Positions 9,885-18,508 of a stretch of 64,000 bases of DNA are shown piece after piece. A program made the position numbers and the translations under genes. Numbering within the stretch: the stretch's first letter is position 1; every line of letters starts with the position of its first letter. This DNA is from an uncultured Maribacter sp. Its GTDB lineage: Bacteria; Bacteroidota; Bacteroidia; Flavobacteriales; Flavobacteriaceae. The stretch is taken from positions 372,001-436,000 of the forward strand of contig CANNFY010000002.1 in the NCBI GenBank assembly GCA_947504045.1. The letters are read 5' to 3'. The notes beneath the pieces are model-generated. The model was not told the origin of the DNA. It saw only the letters and a list, made by a program, of their open reading frames with translations, and searched no databases.

Positions 9885-10616
9885 TTATATATTTAGTTTT
9901 GGTAATTCTACAGAAAGATAGGCTAAAATATCTAATGCGGAAACCGTATCTCCATGAACACAAAAAGTATTTGCTTTTATTGGGACTAAAACACCAGAAA
10001 CAGTTCTTACTTTTTCTTGTTTTACCATTATTTTTATATGTTCTAAAACTTTTTTGGGGTTTTCTATTAACGCTTTATTAGATTTTCTAGAAACCAAACT
10101 TAAATCTTCTTCATAATTCCGATCAGCAAAAGCCTCATAAAACACCTTAAAACCTTGTTTTTTTGCCTCCTTTGCTATTATTGAGCCATATGGCGCATAT
10201 AACAATGTTTTTTCTTTAAAAGCTTCTATACATTTTAAAAATAAAACAGCAAGCTTATGGTTTTTAGCCAAATCGTTATACAATGCACCATGAGGTTTTA
10301 TATGGTGTAAGTTTATTTTTTTCTGAGACAGTATAGCAACAAAAAAATTAATTTGCTCTTTTATAGTATTAACAAAAGACTCTTCTGACATTTGTATTGA
10401 TACTCTTCCAAAATTATCTTTATCTGGATACGATGGGTGTACTCCAATATCAACACCATGTTGAATGGCTAAATTAATAGTATCTTTTATAGTATTTTCT
10501 GTTCCAAAATGACCTCCACAAGCAATACTACAAGAAGAAATATAAGGAAACAATACCTCCTCTGTAACAACACCTTCTCCTACATCGCAATTAATATCTA
10601 TAATTACCTTACTCAT
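9885..10616 (-). CDS. pxpA: 5-oxoprolinase subunit A (LamB/YcsF family)
   Basis: Third subunit of the pyroglutamate-hydrolysing complex. 243 aa, the usual length. The LamB/YcsF signature is clear: IDINCDVGEG at the N-terminus, SCSIACGGHFG, VDIGVHPSYPD and HIKPHGALYND. It is the first gene of the minus-strand pxpABC set and divergent from the gene at 10804. Pyroglutamate arises spontaneously from glutamine and in peptide turnover, so this is a salvage and detoxification function. Confidence 0.9.
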   Translation of the reverse strand: MSKVIIDINCDVGEGVVTEEVLFPYISSCSIACGGHFGTENTIKDTINLAIQHGVDIGVHPSYPDKDNFGRVSIQMSEESFVNTIKEQINFFVAILSQKKINLHHIKPHGALYNDLAKNHKLAVLFLKCIEAFKEKTLLYAPYGSIIAKEAKKQGFKVFYEAFADRNYEEDLSLVSRKSNKALIENPKKVLEHIKIMVKQEKVRTVSGVLVPIKANTFCVHGDTVSALDILAYLSVELPKLNI

Positions 10617-10684
10617 AAATTATTCTAAATAATAAAAAGCTATTTACATAAAGATAAAATTTAGAGGCAGATTTAACAAAAAAA

Positions 10685-10740
10685 GTGCAGTTCATCTAAA
10701 AAAATGCAGTTCGTCTAAAAGTACTATGCATTACATCGAA
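10685..10740. promoter_or_regulatory. Tandem direct repeats, LytTR-type response regulator site candidate
   Basis: Two near-identical repeats, TGCAGTTCATCTAAAA and TGCAGTTCGTCTAAAA, lie 19 bp apart, and a weaker third copy (TGCATTACATCGAAA) is 22 bp further on. The CAGTTC[AG]T core fits eight of nine positions of the LytTR-domain consensus [TA][AC][CA]GTTN[AG][TG]. It lies in the divergent 187-bp region between pxpA and the gene at 10804, so either direction could be regulated. The link to LytTR is inference; no LytTR regulator is in the window. Confidence 0.45.
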
Positions 10741-10803
10741 ACTATATAATAATACTAAAAGTACAGGGTTATAATAGTCCCAAATTTTAATTCCCCTATA
10801 TAA

Positions 10804-11247
10804 ATGACCTGCTTAGAATGTAACAAAGAACTAGGATACCTTGACCATAAAAACGCTATGGATTCTCTTGGAGTAGAACTTTGCGAAAAACATCAAGCTA
10901 GAATAGAAAAGCTTATAGAAAAAAACAATACCCCTTTAGAAGCTATACAATTATACTATGGCTTAAAAGAAGCAGGCGTTAGTGCTATGCTAGAATGGTG
11001 GGACGGAAAAAAGTCTATAGACATTGCTATTTCTAGAGTAAAATTAAATATTGAAATAGATTGCCAATATGACAAACTAAGTCATGAACAAGCAATTAAC
11101 GATTTAGAAGAAGATATGCACTCTTTTAAAAACGGATTTACAACCATAAGAATACCGCATGTGTTAGTTAGATACTATTTGAAAGAAACTGTTAATAATA
11201 TTATAGGGATTATGGAAGGCTTAAAAGCCAACATAAAAGTAATATAA
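10804..11247 (+). CDS. Zinc-ribbon protein with DUF559/Vsr-like nuclease fold candidate
   Basis: 147 aa, no named family recognised. The N-terminus (MTCLECNKELGYLDHK, then LCEKH) has a CxxC plus C..H pattern that could bind zinc. The C-terminal half reads SIDIAISRVKLNIEID, then a helix with paired acidic residues, then FTTIRIPHVLVRY. That order (D-x-A, K-L-x-x-E-I-D, helix, x-x-R-I) resembles DUF559 and Vsr-like PD-(D/E)XK nucleases. The usual ExD/K arrangement is only partly met, so activity is uncertain. It is 15 bp upstream of the membrane protein gene at 11263 and probably cotranscribed. Confidence 0.6.
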   Translation: MTCLECNKELGYLDHKNAMDSLGVELCEKHQARIEKLIEKNNTPLEAIQLYYGLKEAGVSAMLEWWDGKKSIDIAISRVKLNIEIDCQYDKLSHEQAINDLEEDMHSFKNGFTTIRIPHVLVRYYLKETVNNIIGIMEGLKANIKVI

Positions 11248-11262
11248 CAAAACTAAAAAGCT

Positions 11263-11832
11263 ATGTCTAAATTAAATAAAATATTAAAAACACCATTACG
11301 TATATCTATTGCAACGCTATTGATAGGAATGGTTGCAAGAATATTAAATTGGCCATATGCATTTTATATTATTATAACCTCTTTTATTTTAATTGGGGTT
11401 TTATATACTATTCGCTTTAATAAAAAAGAAAATAAACAAACGGTTGACTATATTAAAATGATATTAGTTGCCTTTTGGACTACTAACGGTGTTTTAAAAT
11501 TATTAGATTTCCCATATACTTTATTTTTTCAAGTAGTTACTGCATTTACTTTTATTGCATGGTTTGTTATGGAAGGCACCGCTTATTTTATGGACGATGA
11601 TAGAAAAGCAAAAAACACTCACGTACAAATTATTTGGAATGTTTTATTGGTAATAGGTATACTTTCTATTATTGCAGGCAGTTTACTTAATATTTTACAT
11701 TGGGAATATGCTATACACTTATTATCTGCAGGTATTACAGTTATTACTGGTTATGTGCTTAAAGATTTATTTATACCCCAAAAAACAGATGATAAAGACC
11801 CACACAATAACAATGGGGAATTTCAAGTATAA
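11263..11832 (+). CDS. Multi-pass membrane protein, GldL-like repeats, function unknown
   Basis: 189 aa with about five to six hydrophobic segments and little else. Two short stretches, ARILNWPYAFYI and SLLNILHWEYAIHLL, look like repeats of a motif (G/A-x-x-L-x-W-x-Y/P-x-A) seen in GldL-related membrane proteins of Bacteroidota. A third partial copy is LKLLDFPYTLFF. The C-terminus is polar (DDKDPHNNNGE) and probably cytoplasmic. It follows the gene at 10804 by 15 bp. It converges with the recombinase-like gene at 11835, the two stops being only 2 bp apart. Confidence 0.6.
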   Translation: MSKLNKILKTPLRISIATLLIGMVARILNWPYAFYIIITSFILIGVLYTIRFNKKENKQTVDYIKMILVAFWTTNGVLKLLDFPYTLFFQVVTAFTFIAWFVMEGTAYFMDDDRKAKNTHVQIIWNVLLVIGILSIIAGSLLNILHWEYAIHLLSAGITVITGYVLKDLFIPQKTDDKDPHNNNGEFQV

Positions 11833-11834
11833 AA

Positions 11835-12431
11835 CTACATCAGTCGTTTAACTTTTTGTACTGTTCCTAAACTAACATTACACAACGCAGCTGTTTTTCT
11901 TAATGTGGTTCCTTTTAAAAGCGTTGCTACCACTTTTTTATGTTTTTTTAGTACAATCTCTTTTGATTCTACAGAGCCTTTTACCCTACCTTTATAAGCA
12001 CCTTTTTCTTTTGCTTTAGCAATTCCTTTTTGCTGTATTTCTAAAGCGCTTTTTTTCTCCATATATGCCACATTTGCAAATGCGGTAAGCAACATCAAAA
12101 AACTCTTATTAGGCTTTCCTTTTTCTAAAGATTCTATATCTAAATTATCTACCTTTATTGTTATTCCTAAACCATCTATAATTTTAACTGTAGCTAGTAT
12201 GTCTTGTAAATTTTTTCCTAATTGATCAATAGACTCTACACTTAAAAAATCTATTTTAAAACCTTCTAGTGTATTTAAAAATGCTAGTAGTTCGGCACCT
12301 TTTTCTCGCTTTTTAAAAGGTATTGCTGCGCTACAAAAATCAATAAAAAGTTGTTCCGACTTGTATTTTTTCTGGAGTTTTTTCTCTATTTTTTGGTCAA
12401 AAGAAAAAAGTTGCACATATCTTGCTTTCAT
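11835..12431 (-). CDS. Serine-recombinase-like protein with degenerate catalytic domain
   Basis: 198 aa with the full resolvase/invertase layout: a Rossmann-like N-terminal domain, SIDQLGKNLQDIL in place of the usual D-R-L-x-R-x-x-x-D, the E-helix region (AFANVAYMEKKSALEIQQKGIAKAKEKGAYKGR) and a C-terminal helix-turn-helix (LRKTAALCNVSLGTVQKVKRL). The catalytic motif Y-x-R-V-S-T-x-x-Q reads YVQLFSFDQ here, so the nucleophilic serine position is Phe and the first arginine is Gln. Later arginines are replaced by Gln or Lys. It is probably a DNA-binding protein without recombinase activity. No transposon ends or partner genes are visible. Confidence 0.7.
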   Translation of the reverse strand: MKARYVQLFSFDQKIEKKLQKKYKSEQLFIDFCSAAIPFKKREKGAELLAFLNTLEGFKIDFLSVESIDQLGKNLQDILATVKIIDGLGITIKVDNLDIESLEKGKPNKSFLMLLTAFANVAYMEKKSALEIQQKGIAKAKEKGAYKGRVKGSVESKEIVLKKHKKVVATLLKGTTLRKTAALCNVSLGTVQKVKRLM

Positions 12432-12655
12432 GCCGTAAAATTATGGCTTAAGTTAATTATGTGCTAATTTTAAGGTATATATTTTTAATACATTTTAAAA
12501 AATACATTAGTTCCAAAATTATACACTTTGTTCTAATTTTAGAATATATATTATAATTGACACCTATTGTAATCTTATTAAAAAATATTTAACCTTTATA
12601 AGATAGTATATAAAGAAGTATTTTCTCTAATAAATTCAATTTATTAATGCTACAA

Positions 12656-12697
12656 ATAAAAAAGCCCTTCTATATGAAAAACACATACAGAGGGCTC
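12656..12697 (-). terminator. Rho-independent terminator of the 12728 gene
   Basis: An imperfect stem (AGCCCT...TATATG with CATAC...AGGGCT) is followed on the minus strand by a run of six T residues. It lies 30 bp after the stop codon of the gene at 12728. The rest of the 12432-12727 interval is AT-rich with no other clear signal. Confidence 0.7.
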
Positions 12698-12727
12698 TAA
12701 AAATTGCAAATAAATACTATTTTTAAG

Positions 12728-13063
12728 CTATTTAGCTAATTTTATATATACTACAACACCTTGTTCTAGAGCAATAGTTTTATTTATTAACTCATCAACT
12801 TGTTGTTGTTTACTTTCTATAAAGGTAACTGGAGATTTTAAAGACTCTATGAGTTTTAAATGCGAAAGACGCAATAACTCTAATTGTAACTTTAAATCTT
12901 CAAATTCTTCAAATAATTTATACGTTTTTGGTTCGCAAGAATAGGAACACAACTGATTTTTTAATAGCACTATATTTCTATAACTACGCTCTATCCTTAC
13001 TAAAGAATTACCAACTTCAGATTCTTTGTTTAAATGCGGCCCATTTTTGTCTTTTAGTAACAT
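12728..13063 (-). CDS. Small hypothetical protein, helical/coiled-coil
   Basis: 111 aa, not recognised. The central and C-terminal parts (FEEFEDLKLQLELLRLSHLKLIESL, then ESKQQQVDELINKTIALEQ) have heptad-like leucine spacing and suggest an alpha-helical, perhaps coiled-coil, cytoplasmic protein. There is no signal peptide or membrane segment. A dedicated terminator follows at 12656-12697, so it is probably a monocistronic real gene. Cysteines C38 and C43 (QLCSYSCEP) are the only ones. Confidence 0.55.
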   Translation of the reverse strand: MLLKDKNGPHLNKESEVGNSLVRIERSYRNIVLLKNQLCSYSCEPKTYKLFEEFEDLKLQLELLRLSHLKLIESLKSPVTFIESKQQQVDELINKTIALEQGVVVYIKLAK

Positions 13064-13405
13064 TGGCTTTGTTTTATAGTTTCTCTAAATACAATCAGAA
13101 AAGTAGCTTACCTCCATAATAAAACATATGAAGTACTTTTTAGGAAAATCTCTTATATAGATAAATTAAGCAAGTATTGGGCTAGTATACCTCCTTTAAA
13201 TTTAAGAAAAAACTTTCTTTTAAAAAAATATTTAAACTATAATATTCTTTGCAGTAAAAGTAATTTTTCTTATTAGACAAAATCTTAAATTAACTAAACT
13301 ATAACAATTAATTACGAAAAGTTTTAGTGGACCATAAAAGAAATGCAAAAATTATATGTAAGCTTTTTAAGCTCTTACGAACTATTATGCTAAAACATAA
13401 TAATC
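13064..13405. other. Intergenic region, 342 bp, divergent promoter space
   Basis: Very AT-rich, with no ORF above about 30 codons that looks coding and no strong hairpin. It separates the minus-strand gene at 12728 from the plus-strand gene at 13406 and must hold promoters for both. The motif TATTCTTTGC at about 13245 is one base longer than the TAnnTTTG consensus. I see nothing else. Confidence 0.5.
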
Positions 13406-13414
13406 ATGACATTG

Positions 13415-14212
13415 ATGAAATTAAAAACAAACGTATTTCAAATTTTTATTTTAGCCATTCTTACTGGTTTTCAATCTATTAATGCACAAACTGACGAAAA
13501 ATCTAAAGAGTTAATAGAAGCATTAGTATCTATTAATGGAGGATATAAAAAATTAGCATCAAAAAAAGATGTTTCTTTTACTTACAAGTATGATAACTTT
13601 GAAAAAGGATACGATTTATCTACTGAAAAACACATTTTTGATGGAGAGCATTCTTGGGCTTCTTACAAACATCATAAAATAAACGTTTTACCAAAACAAG
13701 ACGGAGAAGCTATACAAGCTCTTGTAGACAACAAGCCGCAATTAACATTAAATGGCAAAGCTATTACCGATGCTGAGAATATTGGAGGAACTGTATTTTT
13801 AAGAAAAGTAAACTCGTACTGGTTTACTATGATATACAAACTACAAGACCCTGGAACAAATTATACCTATTTAGGAACAGAAACTTTAAATGGTGTTGTT
13901 TATGACAAAGTTAGATTAACTTATGATGGAGCTGTTACCAAAAAAGAAAAAAACGATGCCTATATACTATACTTTAACCCAGAAACACATTTAGTAGACT
14001 TATTTTACTTTTCTTTACCAGCATTTGGAATTGATAAGCCAGTATTAAAAATGATGGTACAATATGAGATTATTGATGAAATTTATGTGCCAATATCTAG
14101 AAAAGTATATGGTCCTGACTCAAAAGGAGAATACCATTTAGCAGGTGAATTTACTTTTAGCAATGTAAAGTTTAATAATGGGTTTAAAAAAGAAGATTTT
14201 ATCTTAAAATAA
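13415..14212 (+). CDS. Secreted protein, DUF6503-like, function unknown
   Basis: About 265 aa. A signal peptide is clear (MKLKTNVFQIFILAILTGFQSINAQ, cleavage after AQ), so the product is periplasmic or outer-membrane associated. I prefer the Met at 13415 over the ORF start at 13406 because it gives the compact lysine-containing n-region. The body is beta-rich (YTYLGTETLNGVVYDKVRLTY, FNPETHLVDLFYFSLP), resembling LolA/LppX-type folds and what I recall as DUF6503 of Flavobacteriia; the assignment is tentative. It is monocistronic, with a terminator at 14261. Confidence 0.65.
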   Translation: MKLKTNVFQIFILAILTGFQSINAQTDEKSKELIEALVSINGGYKKLASKKDVSFTYKYDNFEKGYDLSTEKHIFDGEHSWASYKHHKINVLPKQDGEAIQALVDNKPQLTLNGKAITDAENIGGTVFLRKVNSYWFTMIYKLQDPGTNYTYLGTETLNGVVYDKVRLTYDGAVTKKEKNDAYILYFNPETHLVDLFYFSLPAFGIDKPVLKMMVQYEIIDEIYVPISRKVYGPDSKGEYHLAGEFTFSNVKFNNGFKKEDFILK

Positions 14213-14260
14213 AAACAAATAGATTTTTATAATTTATTGCATCAAACAAGCTTTCACATA

Positions 14261-14291
14261 AAAAACCGCCTATTATGGGTGGTTTTTTTAT
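14261..14291 (+). terminator. Rho-independent terminator of the 13415 gene
   Basis: The stem AAACCGCC pairs with GGTGGTTT (one G-U pair) around the loop TATTATG and is followed by a T run. It is 49 bp after the stop codon. The remaining 14292-14539 bases, up to the sensor kinase gene, are AT-rich with no other signal that I can support. Confidence 0.75.
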
Positions 14292-14539
14292 TCCTATAAA
14301 TTAAACTACTTACTTAGTTCTATTATTTATACTACTCATTAACAAAAGTTAATTTAAATATAAAGTAATATTATTCTTACTGATATAGTCGTATATTATG
14401 TAAATTTAACACCCTAAAATATAACTTTATAAATTATTCTACGTTATTAATACACCTTAAACTATATTCTTTTATTAAATTACATGTTCATAAATAGTCT
14501 AAGAGTACTTATAAAATAATAATGGGTATCCAATAATTA

Positions 14540-16888
14540 ATGAATAACAATTTTAATAAACCTAAAACTACAAAAAGATATATTCCTTGGATTCATCTAC
14601 CCAAGACTATATATATACTACTTGGCAAATTAAAGCAGACTCACACTTTAACACACTTAGTATTATTTTTTATTGGTTTTACATATTGTTCGGCGCAAAC
14701 CCCTGCCATAGATAGTTTAGAAAATAAACTTTCTATGACTACAAATAATTTGGAACGCATTACGCTTTACAATGAATTAAGTGACCAATTACATGGAATT
14801 AATTTTGACAAATCTCTGATTTATGCGCAAAAGGCCTTAAAAATTTCTCAAAAAATAAAGGATAAAGAAAATGAAATTAACACCTTATTTATTCTAGGAA
14901 AATTAACTTATGATTCGCATAAAAGAGACTCCGCTATGGCATATTTTACTCGAGGAGAGTATTTAGCCCAAAAACACAATTACCCAAGGTTACAGGCAGA
15001 AATTCTAATGCGAATAGCAAATTGGTATAGATATTATGAAGTAGACTCTACAAAAACTGTAGATTTTCTTAAAAAGAGTCTTTCTGTAAGTAAAGCCAAC
15101 AACGACAATCATAGTATTGGACGTTCTTATGCCAAATTAGCCTCTTTTTACACTAGGTATAAAGAAGTGCAATTATGTGAATATTACTTAAACGAATCGG
15201 CTAAACACTATCTTAAAACCAGTGGAGGAGAAAAAACTATTGCACATTACTACAATGAAGTTGGATATAAAATATGGGATTATAATCCGAAAAAATCTTT
15301 AGAATTTTATTACAAAGGTTTATCCTATTCTCCTAAAAATGCAAACACAAAAGTTAGTATTGCCACTGCATATAATACTATAGGAGAACCATTAATTGCC
15401 TTAAAGTTTTTAGAAGAAGCCATAGTTGACCTTAATGAAAAAAAGCATCATCGCACAAGAGGAGTTGCTTTTGCTCAACTTGCAGAAACTTATTTAAAAT
15501 TAGGTAGAAATGAGCAAGCTTTAAAGGTTTGTAATGAAGGTATAGATTTTTTAACTAATCTTAGTATTAGTAACCAAGCCGGTCTTCCTTCTCTTTATAG
15601 ATCTAAAGGTTTTTTAATGAAACTTAATGGAGATTTACATTCCGCTTTAGAGCTATACAACACAAGTCTTACCAAAGCAAGCGAAGTTAATGAACCGTAC
15701 GAGGTTGTAAAGTCTAATATAACTTTAGGTGTATTTTTCAGCTCTAAGTTTCCTGAAAAAAGTGAAAAATATTGTTCTACAGCCTTAAAAAAGGCCAAAG
15801 AAGGGAATTTTAATAACCTAGAAATTCAAGCTTGCGATTGCCTTTATAAGGTTAACAAGAAAAAAGAAAATTACGTTAAAGCTTTACAATTTCATGAAAG
15901 AAAAGTAGCGCTAAACGATTCTTTAGGTACTGTAAAAGTGAAACACACCTTAGATATTAATAATAAAATAGTAGAAAAAGATAAACAAATTGCTAAAGAA
16001 CTACACTTAAAAAATATAAAAGAAGAACAACTTAAAAATAAAAACAGAACCATAACTATACTTTTTGCATCCTTCTTTTTAGGTCTAATATTAATTTTAA
16101 TTCTACTAAAAAGTATTAATAAAATTACCAAGCAAAATTCAGAAATATCTAAAAAAACAATCGATTTAGAAAAAGCAAATGCCAATTTAGAACGATCTAA
16201 TGAAGAGTTAGAACGTTTTGCACACGTTGCATCGCATGACCTTAAAAGCCCTTTAAATAACATAATGCTTTGCGCTTCAGTATTACGCAACATGCTAAAA
16301 GAAAAATCGAACGAACTATTAAATGAACCTTTAGATTATATAGAAAAAAGTGGCGCTAGTATGAAATCTCTTATTGATGATATATTAGAATATTCCAAAC
16401 TATCTAACACAGAAACAGAAAAATTAGAACATATTGACCTTAACAAAATAGTTAACGAAATAGAACAACTTACCATAACTAATAAAAATGGAGGTTCCAA
16501 AAAAATTGAGGCCAGCCAACTTCCTACAATTAAATGGAATCATCCTAAAATTCTTCTTCTCTTTAAAAACTTAATTGAAAACGGATTAAAATACAACACC
16601 TCTGATACGCCTACTGTTAGGCTACATTTTACCAAACAGAAAAATTCAAGTTTCCTATATATTGAAGATAATGGAATAGGAATAAAAAAGGAAAATTACG
16701 ATTCTATTTTTGTGATGTTTAAAAGATTGCACAAAAAATCGGAATATGACGGAACTGGCTTAGGTTTAGCTACATGCAAAAAAATAATCGAAGAATTTAA
16801 TGGCGAAATTACAATAGATAGTACAATAGACAAAGGCACTATTTTTAAAATAAAAATACCTAATAAGTTACTTGTAGATGTAGACTAA
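14540..16888 (+). CDS. TPR-containing sensor histidine kinase
   Basis: 782 aa. Order of parts: a hydrophobic N-terminal segment ending THLVLFFIGFTYCSAQ (signal sequence), about 400 residues of degenerate tetratricopeptide repeats placed in the periplasm, one membrane helix at about 505-525 (ILFASFFLGLILILILL), a coiled-coil linker, a HisKA domain with the phospho-acceptor His in FAHVASHDLKSPLNN, and a HATPase domain with N box NGLKYN, G1 box DNGIGI and G2 GTGLGLA. No receiver or response regulator gene is adjacent, so the partner is unknown. The start is uncertain; a later start is possible because the first ~30 residues are polar. Confidence 0.88.
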   Translation: MNNNFNKPKTTKRYIPWIHLPKTIYILLGKLKQTHTLTHLVLFFIGFTYCSAQTPAIDSLENKLSMTTNNLERITLYNELSDQLHGINFDKSLIYAQKALKISQKIKDKENEINTLFILGKLTYDSHKRDSAMAYFTRGEYLAQKHNYPRLQAEILMRIANWYRYYEVDSTKTVDFLKKSLSVSKANNDNHSIGRSYAKLASFYTRYKEVQLCEYYLNESAKHYLKTSGGEKTIAHYYNEVGYKIWDYNPKKSLEFYYKGLSYSPKNANTKVSIATAYNTIGEPLIALKFLEEAIVDLNEKKHHRTRGVAFAQLAETYLKLGRNEQALKVCNEGIDFLTNLSISNQAGLPSLYRSKGFLMKLNGDLHSALELYNTSLTKASEVNEPYEVVKSNITLGVFFSSKFPEKSEKYCSTALKKAKEGNFNNLEIQACDCLYKVNKKKENYVKALQFHERKVALNDSLGTVKVKHTLDINNKIVEKDKQIAKELHLKNIKEEQLKNKNRTITILFASFFLGLILILILLKSINKITKQNSEISKKTIDLEKANANLERSNEELERFAHVASHDLKSPLNNIMLCASVLRNMLKEKSNELLNEPLDYIEKSGASMKSLIDDILEYSKLSNTETEKLEHIDLNKIVNEIEQLTITNKNGGSKKIEASQLPTIKWNHPKILLLFKNLIENGLKYNTSDTPTVRLHFTKQKNSSFLYIEDNGIGIKKENYDSIFVMFKRLHKKSEYDGTGLGLATCKKIIEEFNGEITIDSTIDKGTIFKIKIPNKLLVDVD

Positions 16889-16963
16889 AGTAGAAAATAT
16901 AATATAGCTCCTTTATAAAATTAAATAGTAGGTTTAATTGTAATATTGTGAGGAATTTTTACT

Positions 16964-18499
16964 TTACCCTAACCAACCTTCTCTATCCAAACTACGGTAT
17001 TGTATAGCTTCGCTTATATGCGTACCGTTTACTTCTTTAGCCTTTTCTAAATCTGCAATAGTACGTGCTACTTTTAAAATACGGTCATAGGCTCTAGCTG
17101 ATAAATTCAACCTTTCCATAGCATTTTTAAGTAATTCTTTAGATGCAACATCTAACTTACAGTATTCTCTAATTTGCTTGGTATTCATTTGCGCATTATA
17201 ATGCACATTTTCTAATGCTTTAAAACGCTCTGTCTGTAATTCTCTTGCTTTGGTTACGCGTTTACGTATTTCTACACTACTTTCTCCTTTTCGTTCTTCA
17301 GACAGCTTATCAAAAGGTACAGGAGTAACTTCTATATGTATATCTATTCTATCTAATAGCGGTCCAGATATTTTTCCAAGATATCTTTGCATTTCTGCTG
17401 GTGATGAGGTAACGGGTGCATCAGGATCGTTAAAATAACCTCCAGGACTAGGGTTCATACTTGCTACTAACATAAAACTACTAGGATAGGTAACCGTAAA
17501 CCTTGCTCTAGATATAGTTACCTCTCTATCTTCTAACGGCTGGCGCATAACTTCTAGCACACCACGTTTAAACTCTGGTAATTCATCTAAAAATAAAACT
17601 CCGTTGTGTGATAAGGATATTTCTCCTGGTTGTGGGTATGCTCCTCCTCCAACTAATGCTACATCAGATATAGTATGATGCGGGCTTCTAAATGGCCGTT
17701 GGCTCATTAATCCCATATTTTTAACCTTACCAACAACACTATGTATTTTTGTAGTCTCTAAAGCTTCATTTAAAGTCATTGGCGGTAAAATTGAAGGTAA
17801 ACGTTTTGCTAACATTGTTTTTCCTGCACCAGGAGGTCCAATAAGAATAATATTATGTCCTCCAGCTGCTGCAATTTCCATACAACGCTTAATACTTTCT
17901 TGTCCTTTTACATCTGAAAAATCAAATTCTGGAAAGTCTAAATTTTTAGCAAACTCTTCTCTAGTATTAATTATAGTTTGTTCTAATAAAATTCCTTTAT
18001 CAAAAAAATCTATAACTTCTTTTATATTTTCTACGCCATAAACTTCTAAATCAGAAACTATAGCAGCTTCTTTAGCATTTTCTTTGGGCAAAATAAAACC
18101 TTTAAAACCTTCTTCTCTTGCTTTTATAGCAATTGGCAATGCGCCTTTTATTGGTTGCAGGCTTCCGTCTAAAGACAGTTCTCCCATAATAATATAAGCA
18201 TCTAAATTACTAGATTCTATTTGGTTAGATGCTGTAAGAATTCCTATTGCTAAAGTTAAATCATACGCCGAACCTTCTTTACGCAAATCGGCAGGAGCCA
18301 TATTAATAGTAATCTTTTTTCCAGGAATTTTATAGCCATTATTTAATAATGCGGCTGCTATTCTATAATTACTTTCTTTTATGGCATTATCTGGCAACCC
18401 AACTAAATGATACCCAATACCTTTGTCTATATTAACTTCTACAACAATAGTGGTAGCTTCTACTCCAAATACAGAACTACCGTAAACTTTTGTAAGCAT
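16964..18499 (-). CDS. comM: YifB/ComM family Mg-chelatase-like AAA+ ATPase
   Basis: 511 aa. ComM is a hexameric helicase that promotes branch migration during natural transformation. An N-terminal Lon-protease-like domain (MLTKVYGSSVFGVEATTI, APADLRKEGSAYDL) is followed by a Mg-chelatase AAA+ domain with Walker A GPPGAGKTMLAKRL at about residue 215 and Walker B NGVLFLDELPEF, then the C-terminal lid with LSARAYDRILKVARTIADL. The length and domain order are normal. It ends tail to tail with the sensor kinase gene and lies 9 bp after the penicillin-acylase-family gene, so cotranscription is likely. Confidence 0.9.
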   Translation of the reverse strand: MLTKVYGSSVFGVEATTIVVEVNIDKGIGYHLVGLPDNAIKESNYRIAAALLNNGYKIPGKKITINMAPADLRKEGSAYDLTLAIGILTASNQIESSNLDAYIIMGELSLDGSLQPIKGALPIAIKAREEGFKGFILPKENAKEAAIVSDLEVYGVENIKEVIDFFDKGILLEQTIINTREEFAKNLDFPEFDFSDVKGQESIKRCMEIAAAGGHNIILIGPPGAGKTMLAKRLPSILPPMTLNEALETTKIHSVVGKVKNMGLMSQRPFRSPHHTISDVALVGGGAYPQPGEISLSHNGVLFLDELPEFKRGVLEVMRQPLEDREVTISRARFTVTYPSSFMLVASMNPSPGGYFNDPDAPVTSSPAEMQRYLGKISGPLLDRIDIHIEVTPVPFDKLSEERKGESSVEIRKRVTKARELQTERFKALENVHYNAQMNTKQIREYCKLDVASKELLKNAMERLNLSARAYDRILKVARTIADLEKAKEVNGTHISEAIQYRSLDREGWLG

Positions 18500-18508
18500 A
18501 ATCCTATT

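Noticed and set aside
9883-9963. N-terminal extension of PxpB
   Set aside because: The 27 residues lie inside pxpA in another frame and do not resemble KipI; GTG at 9882 is the better start.
15892-16293. 133-aa minus-strand ORF
   Set aside because: Shadow of the kinase linker and HisKA region.
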